The position numbers and the translations under genes are program-made. Under the pieces are notes generated by a model. The model made no database searches. It saw only the letters and a list, made by a program, of their open reading frames with translations, and was not told the origin of the DNA. A stretch of DNA of 64,000 bases from Solanum dulcamara (Eukaryota > Streptophyta > Magnoliopsida > Solanales > Solanaceae): positions 71,441,501 to 71,505,500 of the forward strand of contig NC_077240.1 in NCBI RefSeq assembly GCF_947179165.1, in the 5' to 3' direction. Position 1 is the first letter of the stretch. Every line of letters begins with the position of its first letter. Positions 10,940-24,100 of the stretch are shown one piece after another.

Positions 10940-12150
10940 TTATAAAAGATAAAGTTAATTGATTAAGAAATAAACCATCAACTTAGTAGTTCAAGTGCTA
11001 GTAGAAAATGTTTGCATATTTTTTTGGACTTAACCGTATAAGGTAATATTTAAATAAGGTAATATTTAAATTGATTTAGAAGTGTAAAATATTAGGAATT
11101 CTTTAAATAAAATTGTAGAATGTTTTTTTTAATAAAAGGCAAAGTTAGTTAATTTAGAAGTGTCACATAAACTTAGGAATTCAAGTGTTATTAGAAAAAA
11201 TTTGCCTTTTTTTTGGCCTTTTTAATACTTTTCCCCCTTTTTGGACCTTTTTTGACTTGTTTGGCCTATTATTTTGAAAGTGTTTTGACAATTTATTTGG
11301 ATCAAGTGTATTTTAGTTGAAAAAAACTCTATTTAATTTTTATAATATTTATTATAGTCAATATCTAACATTATTAAAATAATAATATAATAGTTGAATG
11401 AAAATGGTGAAAAAACTTGTTTTTTGGACTTAATTATATAAGGTAATATTTAAATTGATTTAGAGGTGCAAAATATTTGAATTTCTTTAAATAGAATGTA
11501 GAATTCTTTTTATAAAGGTAAAATTAATTGTTTAGAAGTGCCCCATTTGCTTAGGAATTCAAGTGTTACTAGAAAACGTTTTACCTATTTTTTGTACGTT
11601 TTCCCCCTTTTTGACATATTTTGGATCTTTTTTACCTATTTATTTTGGAAGGTTTTTTTAAAAAAAATTCCCTATTATTTTGGAAGTTTTTTGAATTTTT
11701 TTTATTTAATCTATTTTAGTTGGAAAAAAAAATTTCGCATATAAATTTAACCATAATAAGAAAAATGATGGAAAGACCTATTTTTTTAACTTAATTATAT
11801 AGATAATATTTAAATTGATTTAGAAGCGTAAAATATTACTACTTCTTTAAATACAATTGTAGAATTTTTTGCATAAAGGTAAAATTAATTGTTTAGAAGT
11901 ATCCCATAAGCTTAAGAATTCAAATGTTGTAGAAAACTTTTACCTATTTTTTGGTGCTTTTTGTACATTTTTTTTTGACTTTCTGGACTTTTTTTAACCT
12001 GTTTTTTGCAAGGTTTTTAAAAACCTTTTTTGCCTATTATTTTGGAAGTCTTTTTACAATTTTTTTAAATCAAGTTTATTTTAGTTGAAAAAAGATTCTC
12101 CACATAGAAACTTAATCATAATAAAATAATCTTCTCCATTTAATTTTTAT
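10940..12150. repeat. degenerate AT-rich tandem repeat, units of about 360-390 bp
   Basis: The landmark TTAGAAGTG…CTTAGGAATTCAAGTGTT recurs near 11155, 11530 and 11890, with a shorter, more diverged copy near 10950. The landmark GGTAATATTTAAATTGATTTAG recurs near 11065, 11440 and 11800. Between them lie similar C/T-rich blocks (CCCCCTTTTTG). Spacing is about 390, then 360 bp; the first copy is truncated. The copies are diverged, so the array is old. No coding capacity. Confidence 0.75.
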
Positions 12151-12331
12151 CTAGTGAATATCTGTTATTAAAATGGTGGTATAAAAATTAAAGAAAAATG
12201 GTGAAAATTTGATTTTGTTTAAAGCTGAGTTTTTTTTGATGAAGGACAAAAATTTGAATCAACACTTCAAATGGAATGAAGGAAATATTTGTTTGGATTG
12301 TTAGTTAAATTTTATTTTATCGAATAGTTAA

Positions 12332-12511
12332 ATTTCATTATTAAATAAGGATATTTATATATTTAGTCTTTTTTTACCTCACATTTTAATATTTTAAATT
12401 ACTTTTTAAGTGTTAATTAAAATTCATTATTAAATAAGAATATTTATATATTTAGTTATTTTTTACCTCATATTTTAATATTTTTAATTATTTTTTAAGT
12501 ATTAATTATAT
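12332..12511. repeat. two-copy tandem duplication of about 90 bp
   Basis: A unit beginning TTCATTATTAAATAAG and ending CTTTTTAAGTGTTAATTA is present twice in a row (about 12332-12420 and 12421-12511) with a handful of differences. AT-rich and non-coding. Confidence 0.75.
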
Positions 12512-12656
12512 ATTTTAAAGAAATTAAAGCACAAGATTGACGATAGCAACAATCCAAGCGACCCAAAGGTTTTTGTCACTGGAAATTTGTCTCTCCGTGA
12601 ACCAGATGTCAGGTCAATTTTAAATTTAATTTTTTAAAATTATTTTATTTGTATTA

Positions 12657-12888
12657 TTAAAGTAACGAAATTATAAGAAGAGTAAGTAAAAGACAAGAAA
12701 GGAAGACAAAAGAGAAGAGAAATTTGTTATTTGTGTATTTCAATGCACAGAATCAGTGGCTATTTATAGCCAATTTTCAAGGGGCAAATGCTGAGTTAGG
12801 GGAAAAGTAAAGTGGTAGGGGTAGGGGACAAAGTAAAGTGGGGGAAAAAGTAAAGTAGATAAATGGACATCCATAGAATTGTTTTACA
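12657..12888 (-). repeat. 3' LTR of copia element B
   Basis: Homologous to 27579-27782; both share the AAGAGAAGAGAAATTTGTTAT block and end GTTTTACA. The adjoining purine-rich CCAAGAGGGAGTAT (minus strand, just above 12888) is the probable polypurine tract. It includes an insertion relative to the partner LTR (about 28 bp longer). Confidence 0.8.
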
Positions 12889-12938
12889 ATACTCCCTCTT
12901 GGATGTCCATGTAAAAGAAAAATAAATTCTAGTGAAAG

Positions 12939-12941
<3 letters not shown>

Positions 12942-12981
<40 letters not shown>
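12942..12981. repeat. (AT)n microsatellite, about 40 bp
   Basis: Uninterrupted alternating A/T just inside copia B beside its 3' LTR. Confidence 0.95.
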
Positions 12982-12983
<2 letters not shown>

Positions 12984-13139
12984 TCAATATGAATTGATTA
13001 CTGCCTCATTAAAAACCTTGTTAGGAAAATCTAATGGAACAAAACCTAGATTAAGAAAAAAAGAGTGCAACGCTTATTCTACTCCCCCTGATGAAGACCA
13101 CGATTTAGATGGTTAAGTTTTCGCATTCCAATATTGTAT

Positions 13140-14640
13140 CTCAATTTCACAAAGGTTGAAGTTGGTAATGCCTTGGTGAATATATCTGCCAAATTATCAC
13201 TTGAACGAACTTGTTGAACATCTATTTCACCTTTCTTTTGAGGAAGAATTTTTGGTGAAATATGTTTTGTTCTGTCTCATTTGATGTATCCTTCCTTTAA
13301 TTGAGCTATACATGCATCATTGTCTCATACAATATTGTTGGAATTTCTCTTTTCAAAGAAAGGTCACATGTTTCTTGAATGTGTTGAGTTATTGATCTTA
13401 ACTAAACGCATTTTCGACTTGTTTCATGAATGACTATTATCTCTGCATGATTTGAAGAAGTGGCAACCATAGTTTGTTTTGTTGAACATCATGATATAGT
13501 TGTACCATCACATGAAAATAAGTACCCTGTCTGCGATCGACCTTTATGGGGATCATACAAATATTCTGCATCTGCATAACCAGTTAATTCTAACATAAAT
13601 TTATTTGACTAAATCAATCTGATATCGGTGGTCTTCGGAGGTATCTGAATATATGCTTAATTCCATTCTAGTGTCTTCGTGTTGGGAAAAAACTAAATCT
13701 TGCTAACAAGTTTACAAAGAAAGCTATATGTGGTCTAGAATTATTGGCAAGATACATTAATGTACCAACTGCACTAAGATATGATATTTCAGCACCAACA
13801 AGTTCTTTATCATTGTCATGAGGCCGAAGTGGATCTTTATTAATATCAAGAGATCTCACAAGTATTGGGGTATTCAGTGGATGTGCTTTATCCATGTAAT
13901 TTTTTTAAAAAATATTTTTAGTATATGTTGATTGATGGACAAATATCCCAATTGCAAAATGTTCAATTTGTAGACCAAGACAAAATTTTGTCTTTCCAAT
14001 GTCTTTCATTTTAAATTTCTTTTCCAGACATTTCACTGCCTTTAAAAGTATTTCAGAAGTTTTAATGATATTCAAATCATCAACATATACAACTATAATG
14101 ACAAATTCATATCCAGACCTTTTCATAAAGACACAAGGGCAAATTGAATCATTTTTAAATTCTTCTTTTAGCAAATATTCACTAAGATGATTGTATCACA
14201 TTCGTCCTGATTGTTTCAATTCGTATAAAGAATTTTGAGGTTTTATTTAACAAGTTTTCTGGGAATCTTCATATATTTCAGGCATTTTAAATCTTTTAGA
14301 ATTTTTCATAAAAATATTGTTGTCCAGAGAGTCATATAAAAAAGATGTAACGACATCCATCAGATGCATGCCAAGTTTTTCATGAACTGCCAGATTTATA
14401 AGATACTTAAAAGTGATTGCATTCACCACAGGAGAATATGTTTTCATATAATCAATTCTAGATCTTTGCGAAAATTCTTGTGCCACAAGCCGTGCCTTAT
14501 ATCTTATGACTTTATTTTTTCTCATTTCATTTTCGTACAAAGACCTATTTATACCCACTGGATTTATACCTTTAGGTGTTTGGACTATCAGTTTGAAACT
14601 TTGCGTTTTTCAAGTAAAGCTAATTCAACTTGAATTGCAT
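13140..14640 (-). pseudogene. copia B reverse transcriptase / RNase H remnant
   Basis: Minus-strand blocks: RT start near 14558-14340 (KARLVAQEFSQR, HLMDVVTSFL); catalytic YVDD at 14088-14077 within VIIVVYVDDLNII; thumb/connection FCLGLQIEH near 13990; RNase H region with GTLMYLANNSRPHIAF near 13750; and the RNase H end NLADIFTKALP near 13190-13150. The blocks are in different frames with stops between them, so the enzyme is dead. Spacing is that of an ordinary copia pol. Confidence 0.85.
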
Positions 14641-15591
14641 CTTTCCATTTTGGCCAATCATTTCTCTGTTTACGTTCCTCGATAGATTTTGGTTCAAAAT
14701 CCTCATTTTGTTGCATTATTTCAATAACAATATTATAAGCAAAACTATTATTGACAATTATATTATTTCGGTTCTATATTTTTCCTGATTTGACATAATT
14801 TATTGAAATTTCTTCATTATTTTCAGGCGCATCAACCTCTTTCAAGGTTTTATCAATTGTTATTTCTTCTCGCTCTTCTTAAACATATTTTTTCATATCA
14901 TGACCATCTTGATTGTTTGCTCTCTTTTTTGAGGATTTTTATCTTTGAAACCGATCGGTCTACCACATTTTCAGTGTGGTTTAGACTCACTTGCATTAAT
15001 TAATTGTCCTACTGGGATATCAACTCGAATTGAAGCATTAGCAGCTGGAATATGAGATTTAGTAACTCTTGATAGGTAAGTGAATGCATCTGGCAGTTGA
15101 TTTGCAATATTTTGCAAATGGATTATCTTTTCAACTTCTAGTTCAAATTTATTTGTACGAGTATCTAAATAAGACAGTGATAATGCATTTCAATTTATTT
15201 CCTTTTTCAACTGTTTATTTTCTCCCCCTAATATTGAGTATATTGCTTCATCAAAATGACAATCAACAAATCTTGTAGTAAATAAATCTCCAGTCATATG
15301 TTCCAAATATTTTATGATAGAAGGAGATTCATACCCAACATATATCCCCAATCTTCTTTGGGGTCCCATCTTTATGCGTTATGGTGGAGCAATTAGAACA
15401 TATACTGCACATCCAAATATTCTAAGATGGAAAATGTTTGGCTTCTAACCAAAAGCCAATTGTAATGGGAAGCCTTTATGATAACTTGTGGGTCTGATCC
15501 GCACAAGACCTGCTGGATGCGAAATAGCATGACCCCATAATGAAATGGGAAGTTTTGTTCTCATAAGCATTGTTCTAATAATTAATTGGAG

Positions 15592-16130
15592 TCATTTAAT
15601 CAATGATTCCGGTAGACCATTTTGAGTATGAACATGAGCAACGGGATGCTCAACTTTTATCCCAGTGGACAAACAATAATCATTAAATGCCTGAGATGTG
15701 AACTCACTAGCATTATCAAGACGAATTGTCTTTATTGCATAATCTGAAAATTGTGCTCTTAACTTAATTATTTGAGCAAGTAATCTTGCAAATGCCATAT
15801 TATAAGTTGATAATAAACACACATGTGACCATATTGTAAATGCATCTATTAAAACTATATAATATTTAAATGGTCCACATGATGGGTGAATGAGCCCATA
15901 TATATCACCTTATATAGGCTCCAAAAATGCTGGAGATTCAATTCCCACTTTAATTACTGACAATCTAGTAATCAATTTGCCTTGAGAACATGCAGCACAA
16001 GAGATTTCTTTAAATTGAAAAATCTTTTGCTTCTTCAAAGAGTGTCCATATGAACTCTCAATTATTTTGCGCATCATATTAGAACCAAGATGGCCCAACT
16101 AGTCATGCCAGATAATAAAATCATTTGAGT
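15592..16130 (-). pseudogene. copia B integrase remnant
   Basis: Minus strand 16130-15910 holds the zinc-binding domain: WHD, an in-frame stop, then LGHLGSNMMRK … CAACSQGK, that is, the HHCC layout. The frame 15822-15592 holds the core, with IKTIRLDNASEFTSQAF (second catalytic Asp) and HVHTQNGLPESLIK (the Glu position). The family normally has GLAES here and this copy reads GLPES. A stop at the WHD/LGH junction and further lesions make it non-functional. Confidence 0.82.
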
Positions 16131-16602
16131 TAGTAAACCTTGGATTTACTATGACATGTGTTTCAACCATGCTAATACTTCTGAAGTATAAGCCGAATGA
16201 AAGAGTGAATAACTTTTCAAGTATAAACTTCTTGCCCGATATCATTGTAGTAATATAAAAACATTCATTCTTTTCATTATTTGTACTCTCAATATGATAG
16301 TCATTTTGATGAATGTCTTTGAAACTTAATATGTTTCTTTGAGACTTACTAAAATATAATACTTCATTAATTATCAAATTTGTACCTCCGATAAGTACAA
16401 CTTTAGCTTTTTTGGATCCTTCAATTAATCTTGTACTACCAGATATTGTATTAAAATTAGCTTCTTTCATAATTAAATAAGAGAAATATTTCTTATCTCT
16501 TAAAATAGTGTGTGTTATGGCACTATCGATAAAACATATATCATCATAATTGATTTTGGATCCAATTGATGACCGAAAATTTTTTATATTCTTCATAAAC
16601 AA
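16099..16602 (-). pseudogene. copia B protease remnant
   Basis: A 167-codon open frame on the minus strand reads CFIDSAITHTILRDKKYF near its start. The copia aspartic protease active site is D-S/T-G; here it is DSA, so the glycine is replaced. Downstream the typical IINEVLYFSKSQRNILSF block precedes integrase. The protease would cleave the Gag-Pol precursor inside the particle. This is one of the longer surviving frames of the element. Confidence 0.8.
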
Positions 16603-16679
16603 AAAGATACATTATAAGAATAAGATAAACTAACAATATAAGAAACCTTAAGAAATTGCACTAAAAATGTAGAAACTAG

Positions 16680-17261
16680 TAAGACATAATTCCCTATGAA
16701 AAACATTTAAGAAGGACAACATAGTAACAAACATAATAGGAAAACAATAACTATTTTTATAATTTTTATTCCCAGTTAGATAACCAGTTCTTCAGTCAAT
16801 ATTCATATTCTCATAAAAAGTCTTTAGTTTCCAAATGAGTAATATTTGGGAGACCTTCAAAATCATCATCTTCATAGAAAGATTTATCTTAATATCTTCA
16901 TATTTATTTAAGGGATTTGCTTCATTATCATTATTCTGAAAATTCAAGTATGCCTCCATATTATTATCTCTTCTTTTGAGAGAGACTTGATAAAGTTTCA
17001 CAAAATAATTGGGCATTCGACATTCATGTGCCCAATGACCCTTCATACCACACGGGTGACAAATATTGACTTTACCTCTAGAAGGATTATTTTGAGAAAC
17101 TTTATTGTTCTCATATTTATTTTCACCATGATGACGATAATTGTTACGTCCTCAACTATGCCCTCGCCCACGTCCATGACCACAGCCACAATAATTATTT
17201 TGCCTTGATTTAGGCTGATTATGTGCTGCTACAGCATTCGCTTCAGGAAATTGAGCAGATC
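16680..17261 (-). pseudogene. copia B gag, downstream half with zinc knuckle
   Basis: Minus strand carries a basic Gly/Arg/His-rich stretch (GRGHS and similar, about 17190-17140) followed by the zinc knuckle CHPCGMKGHWAHEC near 17065-17020, a correct CX2CX4HX4C. It continues toward protease. The other half of gag lies at 27457-26888 on the far side of the nested gypsy element. Confidence 0.8.
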
Positions 17262-17266
17262 CAATG

Positions 17267-19584
17267 TGTAACATCCCCTAAAAACGTTGTATACGATGTT
17301 TCAATTTTTGCCTAAATATGATACAGCCTCTGTATTTTGGTCATAACTTTTCATAGGAATATCCAAATTGAGTGATTCAAATTTCTGAGTTACCAGAAGA
17401 TCATTACCTACAACTCTTATGAATACCATATTTTAAGATTCGGAGGTTAAGTAGGTCAAATAAATTAATCTTTGTAAGGTAGGATGCTGTGACGGAAATG
17501 AGTGTTTATAGAAGAAAAATCATATCTCACTGTAGGTTTATCCAAATTGGTTGATTCTTGAACGATATGAAACTAGACTTCCATATCTACAATTCTTATG
17601 AGACACCAAATCCTAATAAGGAATTTATCTTATTCAAACGTAGCTCCCAAAACGAGTATTCTGTCAAAGATAACTCATTTCACCTACCATAGAAAGATCT
17701 AGATACATTTGACATCACTCATGACATAAATTGTCCTCCATTTAACATCATCCATGACATCAATATATTCCACTAAATTTTCAGATTTTTATTTATAATT
17801 ATTTTATTTATTGTTAGGTCCTCTTTCCCACCTATAAATACCCACCTTATTTCCTCATTTTATTCATCAAGCTTTCTCAAGCAAATCTTCTCTCTATACA
17901 CTTCTTTACACATTCTCAAATATAGTTTTAGTTCTTAGTAGTGAAGAAATACTATTCCGGTAATTCATATATTCCGGGTAGTACACAAAACGTTTCGGCA
18001 AGGAGAAAAGCTAGGACTCAAGAGTGGTCATTAAGTCTTCCGGTACCAACTAAAGCTTCTGTTTCCAGGTATGTAAGGCTTTAATGAGAGTATTCCTTCC
18101 ACTCTCATGTCTAAATTATTTTGATTATATGATAAATTATATTTATTTTCTTTAAGATCTACTCTAAGTTATGTGTGTATTTATCCATGGGTTCTTCCAC
18201 CCATGTAGTCCAAAAACTCTTTCAATTAAATCTCTTGATTTCAAGTAATATTTTCTTATGGTAATTCTTAATTTTACTTAATAGTATGAATCATGGTTAA
18301 ACTAATGATTATTGCTCTATTTAGATGCAACATAATTTCATATGTATGAATTGATGGTTTACAAGTAATTCCTCTATTTATCTATTTAAAGGTTCTTGAA
18401 ATTCATGGTGGGTTGTTTAAAGCATGATTTTTAATTAATGGATTTCAAAGTATTTATGTATATTTATTTACATACATATTTGCAAGTTGAAGGGATTTGA
18501 ACCCACCTAGTTTTACTATGTTTTTAATAAAGTTTGACTTGAAAGCTTTGACTCCAAATAAATGTTTATGAAAGCAATATCTATGAACAAAAAGGGAGTC
18601 TTATGAAATGAAAGAATGATAAAATGATATATGGATTCTTTATGCAATAAGGACAATTCTTGCATATTTGAATTATCAAATGTTTTAATGAGCTATTCTA
18701 CTGAATATGATATTTGAATTCTCAAGTTATATGCTATGAATATTTTGAAGTATTAAACTATTCCGTGGGATTGACTTAGCACCGAATGAGGCATTGAGGT
18801 GGGATTCGGTAAGGGAATCCTAGTAGCAATCCCTTGTCTCATTAACTATGTGCCAACATAGGAGCCCTTGTAGGCTTAGGCTAATGGATCCATAAATAGC
18901 CCTTAAAGTTAAAGTTAAAGAAATGAATGAAGTTGACGGAGTTCTACCTGGCAAGTAGTCTCCCCGGCCAACGTAGGGGGTTATGTTGGATTCCATGTAA
19001 TAGCTCGCATGGTCTTAAATGTCGGTTATGGTTAATTTCCCACAAAATAAATGTTTTAAAGGATATATATATGATTTATTATGCATACATTAAATTATGT
19101 TCCATATTACATAAATGTTTTAATGTTTCCTCAATATTCATGCATCCTTACATACTTAGTACATTCAAAGTACTAATGCATACTCTTTTGCCTACATGAT
19201 ATCACCATGTAGGGATCAGTGCTCCTCCTCATTCTCCTCCACGTGGCTAGTTGATATTCCATTGAAGACTACTTTTTGTGAGTTCCCATGTTCCGGGAAC
19301 AATACTCTTTTATCTTTCTAGTTTATGATATGTTAAGATATTTTACTATGGAATTTCTTCTATTATGATTGAGGGTGAGCTAGGGACTTGTCTTAGTCCC
19401 GTTAAATCTAATAGTTAGAGGTATTGTTGGACATATGTAAGTTGAAGATTTATTATGATTTCCGCTTGTTTATTTATCATCATTACCTATGAAAGGCTAA
19501 AAGAATGCTAAGAGGCTTGTTTGAGGTACTTTCGGGTTCCTCATTCGCCATGTCACGTCTAGGCCCTAGGCTTGGGTCGTGACA
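17267..19584 (+). repeat. 5' LTR of the nested gypsy element
   Basis: TGTAACATCC … GTCGTGACA. A TATA-like TATAAATA lies at about 17834, followed by a pyrimidine-rich leader, which would be the element's promoter region. It matches the 3' LTR almost base for base. Confidence 0.96.
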
Positions 19585-19588
19585 AACT

Positions 19589-19600
19589 TGGTATCAGAGC
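19589..19600 (+). other. primer-binding site (initiator Met-tRNA)
   Basis: TGGTATCAGAGC, four bases after the 5' LTR. It is an exact complement to the 3' end of plant initiator Met-tRNA, which primes minus-strand DNA synthesis. Confidence 0.96.
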
Positions 19601-19799
19601 CCGAGGTTTTGAATGATCCTTGGAAGTCCAACATACCGCGTCGAATAGGTTCTTGTTCATGGTTGTGAAGCGCGCCACAATTATGAATAAGAGACTATGA
19701 GACGTTTAGGAAAATTTTCACTTCTTTCAAATTCATGTCGTGCCTTAGAGTGTCCTAAGCTTTCCTTTAACTAACGACCCATTTTGCGTTCTCTAGATA

Positions 19800-21113
19800 A
19801 TGACTCGTGGAAGACCACCTCGAAGAGCAAGGGTTGACGATGAGGACCAAACTCTTCCGATTCCTAATGCCCAACATCATGAGGACGGGGTAACCCATGC
19901 CGAGTTTCGCAGTGTTATTACTTTGTTAGCCCAAGTCGTAGCTAACCAAGGGAATCTAGGTGTTCCTCCTCCCCAAATGCAAAATGCAGCCTCTAGGATT
20001 CGGGATTTCCAAAGGATGAATCCACCCGAGTTCGATGGTTCTAAACTAGATGAGGACCCTATGGAGTTCATTAATGAGGTGTACCGGATTGTGGCCATCA
20101 TGGGTGTGCCACCAAATGAGAAGGCCGAGCTAGTGGCCTATCAACTCAAAGGTGTGGCTCGAGTGTGGTATGAACAATGGGTTGTTGAGAGGGATGAAGA
20201 AATAGGGCCGATAGGATGAGAAGAGTTTAAAGGTGCCTTCTTAGATCGCTTCTTCCCATTGGAGCTAAGGGAGGCCAAAATCCAAGAGTTTATCAACCTC
20301 CGTCAAGGAAGTATGAGCGTGAGGGAGTATGCTCTCAAATTCACTAAGTTGTCAAAGTATGCTCCCTTCATGGTCTCCGACCCAAGAGCTAGAATGAGCA
20401 AGTTTATTTCCGGTATCTCAAGCTTGGTGTCCAAGGAGTGTAAAACAGCCATGTTGGTCAAGGAGATGGACATCTCTCGGTTAATGACTTATGCAGAACA
20501 AATCGAAGAAGAGAAGCTTAGAGAGAGATCAAGGGGGTTCAAAAAGGCTAGAGTGGATGGTGGAGGGTTTAACCCTCAAAGGTTCGATCATGGTAACAAT
20601 GGCAAAGGCCAAGGTGGGCAAAGATTTGTGGGACAAGGTTCCACCAATACTCCTCCTCCAAAGTTCAACAAGGACAAGAGTGGTAAACTAATGATTCCAA
20701 GAGAGAATGTTGCTACTCAAACTTTCCCCACTTGCAAGAAGTGTGGAAGGACTCACAAAGGGGAATGCTTAGCCGGCTCCAATGCATGCTTTAAGTGTGG
20801 CAAGCTGGGTCACCATGCTAAGGATTGTAGAGATGGTGGTGGTAGGACTCAAGGACAAATTGATCATAGTCAACAAGTCCAAGGAGGTATCCAACGCACC
20901 AACCGCTTTTACGCCTTGCATGGGAGACAAGAGGTTGAGGATGCACCTAATATCATTACCGGTATGTTAAAGGTCTTTTCTTTTGATGTGTATGCACTAT
21001 TAGATCTGGGTGCAAATTTATCTTTTGTTACTCCATTCCTTGCTAATAGATTTGATGTTTTACCTGAAATGTTATTAGAGCCCTATTTGGTGTCTACCCC
21101 CATTGGTGAGTGA
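19800..21113 (+). pseudogene. gypsy gag and protease start (broken by two stops)
   Basis: The frame opens at ATG 19800 with the basic, Pro/Arg-rich start MTRGRPPRRARVDDEDQ typical of Del/Tekay gag. A TGA at 20217-20219 lies where the family has Trp, and the same frame continues at 20220 (EEFKGAFLDRFFPLELREAKIQ region is the conserved gag core). Two zinc-knuckle-type clusters follow near 20725-20830 (CKKCGRTHKGEC, then CFKCGKLGHHAKDC). The aspartic protease motif near 20995 reads LLDLGANLSFV instead of a D-T/S/P-G form. A second TGA at 21111-21113 interrupts protease, and the frame resumes at 21114. Both stops are single-base changes in an otherwise intact frame. Confidence 0.93.
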
Positions 21114-24100
21114 GTTATTGCTAGAAAGGTCTATAGGGGTTGCCTTGTGTCTGTCTTGCATAAAGTTATTCCTTGTGATCTCATTGAGCTTGACATGATA
21201 GATTTCGATGTCATTCTTAGAATGGATTGGTTACATGCATCTTATGCTTCCATAGATTGTAGGAATCGTCGAGTCAAATTCCAATTTCCAAATGAGCCTG
21301 TTATTGAATGGCAGGGTCATGATTCGGTGGTGAAGGGTCAGTTTATTTCTTATCTTAAGGCCCGAAAAATGATTTCTAAGGGATGTATTTACCACATTGT
21401 GAGGGTTAGGGATGTCAACTCTAAAAGTCCTTCTCTTGAGTCAGTTCCTATAGTCAATGAATTCCCCGATGTATTTCCCGTTGACCTTCCTGGTGTCCTT
21501 CCCGAAAGGGAAGTTGATTTTGGTATCGATCTCCTCCCTGATACCCAACCTATCTCTATTCCTCCTTACCGTATGGCCCCAACAGAATTAAAAGAGTTGA
21601 AGGAACAGTTAAAGGACTTGTTAGAGAAGGGGTTCATAAGACCAAGTATTTCTCCATGGGGTGCTCCCATTCTATTTGTAAGAAAGAAGGATGGGTCACT
21701 TCGAATGTGCATAGACTACCGGCAATTAAATAAGATGACCATTAAGAACAAGTACCCACTCCCTAGAATAGATGACTTGTTTGATCAATTGCAAGGGGCA
21801 AGTCACTTCTCCAAGATCGACCTTCGGTCCGGCTATCACCAACTACGGGTAAGGGAGTGTGACATTCCCAAAACAGCCTTCCGAACAAGGTATGGTCACT
21901 ATGAGTTTGTGGTGATGAGTTTTGGGTTGACGAATGCACCGGCGGTGTTTATGGACTTGATGAATAGGGTGTTCAAACCTTACCTTGATACCTTTGTAGT
22001 AGTCTTCATTGATGATATTTTAATTTACTCTCGGGGTGAGGAAGAACATAAAAATCACTTGAGAGTTGTGCTTCAAATACTGAGGGATAGACAATTATTT
22101 GCAAAATTTAGTAAGTGTGAATTTTGGTTAAAGGAGGTAGCATTTCTTGGTCACGTATTGTCCGGTGATGGAATCAAGGTTGATCCTAAGAAAATAGAGG
22201 CAGTCAAAAATTGGCCTAGACCATTATCTCCTTCAGACATTAGGAGCTTCTTAGGTCTAGCCGGGTACTATAGAAGGTTCGTCAAAGGCTTTTCTTCCAT
22301 CTCATCTCCTATGACAAAATTGACCCAAAAGAAATCCAAATTCATATGGACAGATGAGTGTGACAAGAGTTTCCAGACCTTAAAAGATCGACTTACCTCT
22401 TCTCCTATTTTAACTCTCCCAGAAGGATTAATGGGGTTTGTAGTTTATTGTGATGCTTCAAAGATTGGTTTAGGTTGTGTCTTAATGCAAAACGGCAAGG
22501 TCATAGCCTATGCTCTAGGCAATTAAAGGTGCATGAGCGTAACTACCCTACCCATGACCTTGAATTGGCGGCCGTTGTTTTTGCTCTGAAGATTTGGAGG
22601 CATTACCTCTATGGGGTGCATGTGGATGTGTATACTGATCATAAGAGTCTTCAGTATGTGTTCACCCAAAAGGACCTTAACCTAAGGCAAAGGAGGTGGC
22701 TAGAACTCCTTAAGGACTATGACATGAGTGTGCACTATCATTCGGGTAAAGCTAATGTGGTTGCTGATGCACTTAGTAGAGTGTCTATGGGGAGTATGGC
22801 CCATGTGGATGAAAGTAAGAGGGAGTTGGTGAAAGATGTTCACCGATTGGCTAGATTAGGGGTGAAGTTGTGTGGTACTAATGATGGGGGTATGGTTGTT
22901 CAAAATAGGTCTGAATCCTCTTTGGTGGTGGATGTTAAATCCAAGCAAGATCTTGAACCAAAGTTTATCGAGTTAAAGAAGTTGGTAAAGGAAAAGAAGA
23001 TAGAGGTCTTTTCCCAAGGGGGAGATGGGGTACTGTACTATCAAGGTCGGATATGTGTTCCAAATGTTGATGGCTTAAGGAGTTTGATCATGATGGAGGC
23101 TCATAATTCTACATACTCCATTCATCCCGGTTCAACAAAAATGTACCGAGACTTAAAGGAGTTGTATTGGTGGGGTGGCATGAAGAAGGACATAGCAAGG
23201 TTTGTGTCCGAATGTACGAATTGCCAACAAGTGAAGGCCGAACATCAAAGGCCGGGTGGCCTAGCCCAAGACATTGAAATCCCAACTTGGAAGTGGGAAG
23301 ATGTGAATATGGATTTTGTAGTGGGTTTGCCTCATACCCGAAAGCGTCATGACTCAATTTGGGTAATTGTTGATAGAATGACTAAGTCAGCTCACTTCCT
23401 ACCGGTTAAAACTTCCTATAGTGCCGAAGACTATGCCAAGTTGTATATTCGGGAGTTGGTGAGGTTGCATGGTGTGCCATTATCCATTATTTCGGATCGT
23501 GGTACCCAATTCACTTCTCACTTCTGGAGATCATTTCAAAAAGGCCTCGGTACTAAGGTAAAGTTGAGCACAGCATTCCATCCTCAAACGGATGGGCAAG
23601 CCGAAAGGACGATTCAAACACTAGAGGATATGTTAAGGGCTTGTGTGTTGGAGTTTAAAGGGAATTGGGATGATCATCTACCTCTCATCGAGTTTGCCTA
23701 TAATAATAGTTACCACTCAAGTATTGAGATGGCACCGTTTGAGGCTTTGTATGGGAGACGATGTAGATCACCGGTTGGTTGGTTCGAAGTAGGTGAGATG
23801 ACCTTGTTGGGCCCCAATTTGATACTTGATGCTTTAGAGAAGGTGAAGATCATTAGAGAAAGGTTGAAGACGGCTCAAAGTTGTCAAAAGTCCTATTCTG
23901 ACACTAGAAGAAGGGATCTTGAGTTTAATGTGGATGATTGGGTGTATCTGAAGGTTTCACCCATGAAAGGTGTGGTTCGATTTGGTAAGAAAGGGAAATT
24001 GAGCCCTAGATATGTAGGGCCTTATAGAATCGTGAGACGTGTTGGTAAGGTGGCATATGAGTTGGAATTACCATTGGAAATGGCCATGGTTCATCCGGTG

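Noticed and set aside
18927..19199. 90-codon frames inside both gypsy LTRs (also at 26225-26497)
   Set aside because: They are the same non-coding LTR sequence twice, with no domain and no start context; their duplication is explained by the LTR pair.
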